NCBI RefSeq assembly: GCF_016808335.1
Contig: NC_053137.1
Coordinates: forward strand, 13,075,798 to 13,139,797
DNA length: 64,000 nucleotides
Origin: Panicum virgatum
Taxonomy: Eukaryota; Streptophyta; Magnoliopsida; Poales; Poaceae
Reading direction: 5' to 3'
The translations under genes were made by a program, and so were the position numbers. Below, one piece after another: positions 58,661 through 64,000 of this stretch (its first letter is position 1; each line of letters starts with the position of its first letter). Under the pieces are notes generated by a model. That model ran no database searches. It was not told the DNA's origin and saw only the letters and a list, made by a program, of their open reading frames with translations.

Positions 58661-59487
58661 AGCAAGCTCTTGGTTCGCCGAATTCCTCTTAGAGAGTTTC
58701 GGTATTGTTGGTTTTGGAATCATGTCTTGTTAATGATCTATTGTTTAGTATTTTACTCTCTTAATCAACTAAAATTGTTTGGGGTTGGGCAAGATTAATT
58801 AATTCTGCTAGGTGGTAGTGTAAAGAGCTCATGCTTATGCAATAATTACTTAACTTAAAGCTTTTCTTTGAGCCTTTGCATGATCCTTGTTTATTTAATC
58901 GCGTAAGTCTTGCGGAGTACCTTTTGTACTCAGGGTGCTTTCTAAACCTAGTTGCAGGTGAGCCAGAAGTGGTGTTCGGCCATTTCTACCCCGCTGATCC
59001 TAATGCGGGGGAAGAGTAGGCTGTTGCTGCTGTGGTGATGTCCTTGAGCAAGGCATCATCATCTTAAGTAGGTTTTATCGTAGCTGAGCTTCGGGAGAGC
59101 ATGTATTTTCAATAAGCTCTAAATCTCTGTTTAATATGACTCGCGTGAGCCCAAGGCTTGTAAAGTGAAGCTTTAAACCCACCTATGTTGAACTTGTAAT
59201 ATTAAGTCTCGAACTCTGGTTTTTATATAACTGCTCTTTGTGGATTGTTGGCTATGTATTCGATTGTATACGGTATGTGCATATGCTGATCCTGGGCGTA
59301 TGTTGGAGCACATACCGGGACTACCGGATTTGGTATTATTTTGAATGAATGACGTGTCGGTTATTCGTGTCTCTAGATGTGGGATAACACGTGGCTCGCT
59401 CTACGGCAAGCACGTGTTAACTCTCATCTGGGTGATAAAGACCGGCGGTTCATTTAAAATAGTATCAAATTGGGCGGTTCTCACAAC

Positions 59488-59500
59488 GGGTATCAGAGCT
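59488..59500 (+). promoter_or_regulatory. Primer-binding site of element B (forward)
   Basis: GGGTATCAGAGCT, complementary to the 3' end of initiator-Met tRNA apart from the first base, three bases after the LTR end (ACG spacer counted from 59486). Confidence 0.8.
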
Positions 59501-59845
59501 GAGTTTCCATGAAGTGAACCTAAAATTTGCTTAGTGGGTTGAGAGTCAAATAAAATTTGATCACTTGCACTAATGTTTACTTTTGCTAAAACTTTGAACT
59601 TAAGGCTGGTTGCTACCTTTCTTCCTTGGTCTTAGAGCTATTTCTTCCTTAATGCTTCACTTGTTTAATTAAGATATGCTTAACCTCTCTTGTCTGCATG
59701 AGTAGCGGTAGCGTAGGAAAACCCTTTCACCTGCTGGAAACCTTTTGAGCCTTTTTACCGGAGTTGAGAAGGTGGGAATCACCCATTGTCCTGAGCGCTA
59801 GTAGGTGGGTTGTAGCGCTGTTGGACAATGCGGTTGTTGCGGATC

Positions 59846-60159
59846 GTAAGTGAGTGTTAGAACGTTAAGGCGTGCTCACGCTGTGAGGAGACGTCATGTT
59901 GCATTCATACCTCGCATGCATGCATATTTTCTTGTGGTTTTCAAACCTGCATCTAACTAATCTAGTGTGTCGTGGTCTAGTTTTCGCTGATCTCGTTCTT
60001 GCTAATCTTAGTGGACCAAATCTGCTCTATTTCTTAGAGTTGCTATTCCGGTGTTGATCATGTGTTAGATTTTTATCTACACATTGTCTTTCCACCCTGC
60101 CTTTGTGTATCATCCTCTATCTTTCATTCCTGACCGCTAACCGTTTTGTTTATTAGCAG
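59846..60159 (+). other. Predicted leader intron of element B (314 bp)
   Basis: Donor ATC/GTAAGTGAG with GT at 59846. CTAAC branch-point match at about 60137-60141, T-rich tract and TTAGCAG ending at 60159; the next exon begins G plus ATG of gag. The arrangement mirrors element A although the sequences are unrelated. Confidence 0.55.
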
Positions 60160-60160
60160 G

Positions 60161-63100
60161 ATGGTGTTGCGTTCGGGAAATGAAAGGGATGGTGCCAGTG
60201 GTTCGGGTGGTAATAACCACCGCAACAACGAGGATCCCCTTCCTAATCCTCCAGTTCACCCAAACCTCGCGGACGTCCTGGCCCGACAAACTGAACTCAT
60301 GGCACACCTAGTCAATCAGTTGGGCAATCCCGGCAATAATGGTCCAAGAGCTGAGCCTCAAGTGAACAGGTTCGGAGATTTCTTCCGCACCAACCCGCCT
60401 ATCTTCCGTGGCTCCAAAGATCCTCTGGATGCCGATTTCTGGCTCAATGTGATTGAAGAGAAGCTTGATCTTATTGAGTGTGAGCCCCATGAGAAGGTTC
60501 TCTTGCTGCTCATCAACTTCATGATGCCCCTGGGGCTTGGTGGCGGAACTTCAAGGCATCTCACCCTGCCAACTACCGCTTCACATGGGAGGAGTTCCGC
60601 ACAGCTTTTCGCTCCTTCCATATTCCCAAGGGTATCATGGACATCAAGAAGAAGGAGTTTCTGAATCTTACTCAAGGAGGTCGTGATGTGATGGCCTATG
60701 TCAATGCCTTCAACACTCTCTCCCAATATGCACCTGAAGAAGTGGCCACCGATGCCAAGAAGCAAGAACGCCTGAATGATGGGCTCTCTGCAGAGTTGCA
60801 AGACAAGCTCTCTACTACCAAGTTTGAAGACTTCAATGACTTGGTGAATATTGCCATTAGAGCCGAGCACAAGATGAAGAATCTGGAAGCAAAGAACAAG
60901 CGTCCTGCTCCTACCTCAGCAGGCGGTAGCTCCTCACGTCCACGTCTGGGGCCTTCTCCTTTTCCACCTCGGGCGCCGGGTGCTCAAGCTCCACGTCCTA
61001 TGTGGATTGTGCGTCACCCTCAACCTCCTCAAGGACAAGCTCCTAGGCCGGTCAGTGCTTATTGGAACAACCCAGGTGTGACCGCAAAGGGTCCGTGCCT
61101 TCAATTGTGGTGGCTTAGGCCACATCTCTAGGGACTGCCCCTCTCCGAGGCGTGGTGGTGCCTTCAATGCACCTAGACCCAATGCTCCTCCGCCTCAAGC
61201 ATCGCGTCAAGAAGCTAAGCCACAACAAGCTCCTAAACGTGGCCGTCTCAACTACACCACCGCTGAAGAAATTCCGGAGAATGCTGAAGTACTCATGGGT
61301 ACGCTCCTAATCAACTCTCACCCTGCAAGTGTTCTTTTCGATTCTGGAGCAACTTTTTCATTCATAAGCAAGAAATTTATGCTGCATAGTAAGCTGAGAT
61401 TCAAAACCTACAAGTGCCATACCATATAGAATCACCGGGTGGGAAAATCATTGCCAAACACTTTGCTAGTGAGGTTCCAATTCTCATTGGGGGAGTTACC
61501 TTTCGAGCCAATTTTCTCATTCTAGACAAGCTAGAGTTAGATGTGATTCTTGGGATGAATTGGTTGAGTAAGCATGACGGAGTTATTAATGTGGGGCCCC
61601 GCACCGTTGATCTTTTGCACCCTTCTGGGAGTAGAGTTGTACTGTCCCTTGCCAAGGTGGAATCTTGTTTATATGCCTTGGCGGGTACCAAAACCACGAC
61701 GTTGGAAGATATTCCCGTGGTTTGTGAGTATCCGGATGTCTTCCCAGAAGAATTACCGGGTATGCCTCCTGATCGTGAGGTGGAGTTCGTCATAGAGCTC
61801 AAGCCCGGAACTGCTCCTATCTCTAGACAGCCTTACCGAATGCCTCCCCATGAGTTGAAAGAATTGAAGAAACAACTCAAGACTTTATTGGACAAGGGTT
61901 TCATTCGTCCGAGCTCCTCTCCTTGGGGATGCCCGGCTCTTTTTGTGAAGAAGAAAGATGATAGTTTACGGTTGTGTGTTGATTACCGTCCGTTAACGAA
62001 GTCACTGTCAAGAACAAATATCCTCTTCCACGGATTGATATCTTGTTTGATCAACTCTTTGGAGCTCGTTATTTTTCTAAGATTGATTTAAGGTTGGGTT
62101 ATCATCAAATCAAAATTCGAATTGAAGACATTCCGAAAACGGCTTTCTCTACTAGATATGGTCTCTATGAATTCACTGTCATGTCTTTCGGCCTCACCCA
62201 ATGCACCGGCCTATTTCAGTATCTGATGAATCAGCATCTTCATGGAGGAACTTGATGTCTTTGTGATCATCTTCATCGATGATATTCTCATTTATTCCAA
62301 GACCAAAGAAAGATCATGCTCGTCATATTCATATTGTCCTCCAAAAGCTTAGGGAGCATCGTCTTTATGCCAAGTTTAGCAAATGTGAGTTTTGGCTTGA
62401 AGAAGTATCTTTTCTTGGTCATGTCCTCTCTAAGGATGGTATTGCTGTAGATCCTAGTAAGGTGCAGGATGTTTTGGATTGGAAGCAACCTCAGAATGTC
62501 CATGAGATTCGGAGTTTTCTGGGACTTGCGGGATATTACCGCCGGTTCATAGAGAACTTCTCTAAAATTGCGAAGCCTATGACCGAGTTATTGAAAAATG
62601 GGGTCAAGTTTGAGTGGTCCCCAGCCTGTGAAGAAGCCTTTCAAACCTTAAGGATCGCCTCACTACTGCTCCAGTTCTTGCTCAGCCAGATATTTCCAAG
62701 AGTTTCGATGTTTATTGCGATGCTTCTCGCATCGGTCTTGGTTGTGTTCTTATGCAAGAAGGCCGAGTAGTGGCCTATGCTTCTCGTCAACTCAAGCGGC
62801 ATGAAGAAAATTATCCTACCATGATTAGAGCTTGCGGCTGTTGTCCATGCTCTAAAGATATGGCGTCATTATCTGCTTGGTAATCATTGCAACATCTATA
62901 CTGATCACAAAAGTCTCAAGTACATTTTCACTCAATCTGATCTAAACATGAGGCAACGTCGATGGCTTGAACTGATCAAGGATTATGATATGGAAGTGCA
63001 CTATCATCCTGGTAAGGCAAATGTCGTCGCTGATGCACTAAGTCGGAAGGCTCAATGCAACTGCTTGACCATAGCTTCTCCTGTGCATACTCTCTGTGAT

Positions 63101-64000
63101 GATCTTCGGAAACTCGGAATTTCTATGGTCAAAGAAGGTTATCTTGCTACTCTTACAGTCCGATCTGATCTTTATGATCAAATTAAGGAAGTCCAAAAGA
63201 AGAATAAAGGTATGGCTCGAATTCAGGAATTAATGAGGGAGGGCAAGCTCGGTGTTTCTCTACTGATGATCAAGGAGTTATATTCTTTGGGAAGCGAATT
63301 GTGGTGCCAAAGGATTATAAGCTCAGGCGAATTATCCTTGATGAAGCCCACAGTTTCTCAATTTTCCATTCACCCAGGTAGTACAAAAATGTATCAAGAT
63401 CTCAAGCAAAGATTTTGGTGGACTCGCATGAAGCGAGAAATCGCTCGGTACGTCTCTGTGTGATGTTTGTCAAAGAGTTAAAGCCGAGCATCTTAAACCA
63501 GCTGGTACTCTTCAGCCCTTACCTATCCCATCATGGAAATGGGAAGAATTGGAATGGATTTCATCACTGGATTACCTAGGTCTTCTCAAGGATATGATTC
63601 TATATGGGTAATTGTGGATCGATTGACAAAGTCTGCTCATTTTCTTCCAGTGAAGACTACTTATCATGCCAAGCAATATGCAGAGTTATATCTCACTCGC
63701 ATTGTCTGTCTTCATGGTGTTCCTAAGAAAATTGTCTCTGACCGCGGTCCTCAGTTTGTTGCTCACTTTTGGAGAAGTCTTCATGAAGCGATGGGAACCG
63801 ATCTCACTTATAGTACTGCTTATCATCCTCAAACCGACGGTCAAGCCGAGAGAGTGAATCAAGTCTTAGAAGACATGCTTCGAGCCTGTGCTCTAATCTA
63901 TGAGAAGAAAATGGGTTACATGCTTACCATTCGCAGAGTTTTCTTATAACAATAGTTATCAAGCAAGTATCAAGATGTCTCCTTTTGAAGCCCTTTATGG
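60161..64000 (+). pseudogene. gag-pol: Element B gag-pol, forward, many 1-bp frame breaks, runs off window
   Basis: Second B polyprotein starting MVLRSGNE at 60161, broken into many frames. Compared with the reverse copy at 30807-35244 the changes are mostly single-base indels in short homopolymers: TTT to TT near 60503, an extra C near 61099 that disrupts the CCHC knuckle, AAA to AA near 61995, an extra A near 62310, TTT to TT near 62648, CCC to CC near 62819, AAA to AA near 63245, and an extra A near 63909. It retains the 8 bp that the reverse copy lost in RT. Protease, RT, RNase H and most of integrase are recognisable in alternating frames. The pattern looks like uncorrected sequencing error rather than decay, so the underlying gene may be open. 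Confidence 0.8.

Larger units (their letters stand above)
56733..59019 (+). other. Candidate spliced acidic ORF inside LTR B
   Basis: A chain of plausible exons keeps one open frame. GC-rich exon 1a ends ACA/GTGAGT (intron 56733-56825, acceptor CCCCTGCAG). Exon 1b 56826-56910 ends GCCG/GTGAGC in phase 1. Exon 2 57803-57898 follows GCATTTTAG, is 96 nt, phase 1 at both ends, with SESEPGEPVESVEPELG, and ends CCAG before a GC donor GCAAGC. Exon 3 starts 58958 after CTAGTTGCAG, reads EPEVVFGHFYPADPNAGEE and stops at 59017-59019. Phases and donor types match LTR A although the sequences differ. No ATG lies in frame in exons 1a/1b; ATGs at 57715 or 57742 work only if the exon-2 acceptor is not used. 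Unproven. Confidence 0.4.
56428..59485 (+). repeat. Element B 5' LTR, complete (3058 bp), forward
   Basis: Starts TGTCACAGCCCTGG and ends GGTTCTCACA, three bases before the PBS. It is two bases shorter than 27502-30561, from an A-run of 10 rather than 12. It shares the C at the 28562/36980 SNP with the 5' LTR of the reverse B element. Substitutions appear mainly near its end (about 59230 and 59437), where read-error-like changes begin. Confidence 0.9.

Noticed and set aside
60161..64000. Several separate small genes at the right end
   Set aside because: They are fragments of one gag-pol broken by single-base indels.

Overview
The window is plant nuclear DNA, almost certainly from a grass (Poaceae). 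I find no host gene and no clear single-copy host sequence in it. Essentially every base belongs to one of two families of Ty3/gypsy LTR retrotransposons. I call them element A (LTR about 3.54 kb, interior about 7.0 kb) and element B (LTR about 3.06 kb, interior about 5.4 kb). Both encode gag, protease, reverse transcriptase, RNase H, integrase and a C-terminal chromodomain, in the style of the Tekay/Del chromoviruses. The grass assignment rests on the very GC-rich, CGCC-type 5' halves of the LTRs, typical of grass transcription units, and on the general look of the polyproteins. Element A also carries ORF0, a 278-residue coiled-coil/acidic protein, upstream of gag-pol.

Layout, left to right. 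1-4811: A interior, forward, entering inside ORF0 and breaking in integrase. 4830-8366: complete A LTR, reverse. 8367-10984: 3' half of an A interior, reverse, breaking in reverse transcriptase. 10985-11357: last 373 bp of an A LTR, forward. 11358-15552: A interior from mid-gag to the polypurine tract, forward. 15553-19088: A LTR, forward, four bases short. 19089-23505: 5' half of an A interior, reverse. 23506-27011: A LTR, forward, lacking its first 34 bp. 27019-27493: 475-bp B LTR fragment, reverse. 27502-38946: a nearly full B element, reverse (LTR, interior, LTR lacking 33 bp). 38947-45835: A interior, forward, breaking in the chromodomain. 45844-49382: complete A LTR, reverse. 49383-56410: complete A interior, reverse, with the only uninterrupted full-length gag-pol. 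56428-64000: B element, forward, running off the end.

The copies are nearly identical but not perfectly so; a few SNPs separate them. They are joined at about ten head-to-head or internal breakpoints with 0-8 bp of homology, fold-back hairpins or short filler, and I see no convincing 5-bp target-site duplication. From about 31 to 64 kb the window is a giant imperfect palindrome. Either this is a real, heavily rearranged retrotransposon cluster, or part of the order is an assembly or chimera artefact. The last 4 kb is rich in homopolymer-length errors, which supports caution.

Expression logic readable from sequence. In A, a strong splice donor in the untranslated leader faces two acceptors, one ending exactly at the ORF0 ATG and one exactly at the gag-pol ATG. 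B has the same arrangement with one acceptor one base before its gag ATG. Both LTRs also contain a matching set of candidate exons: a phase-1 GTGAGC donor, a small acidic Pro/Glu-rich exon with phase-1 ends and a GC-AG donor, and a last exon with a stop. This LTR-internal spliced ORF, shared by two families, is the most unusual thing I found. It has no in-frame ATG in its upstream GC-rich part, so its coding status is unproven.
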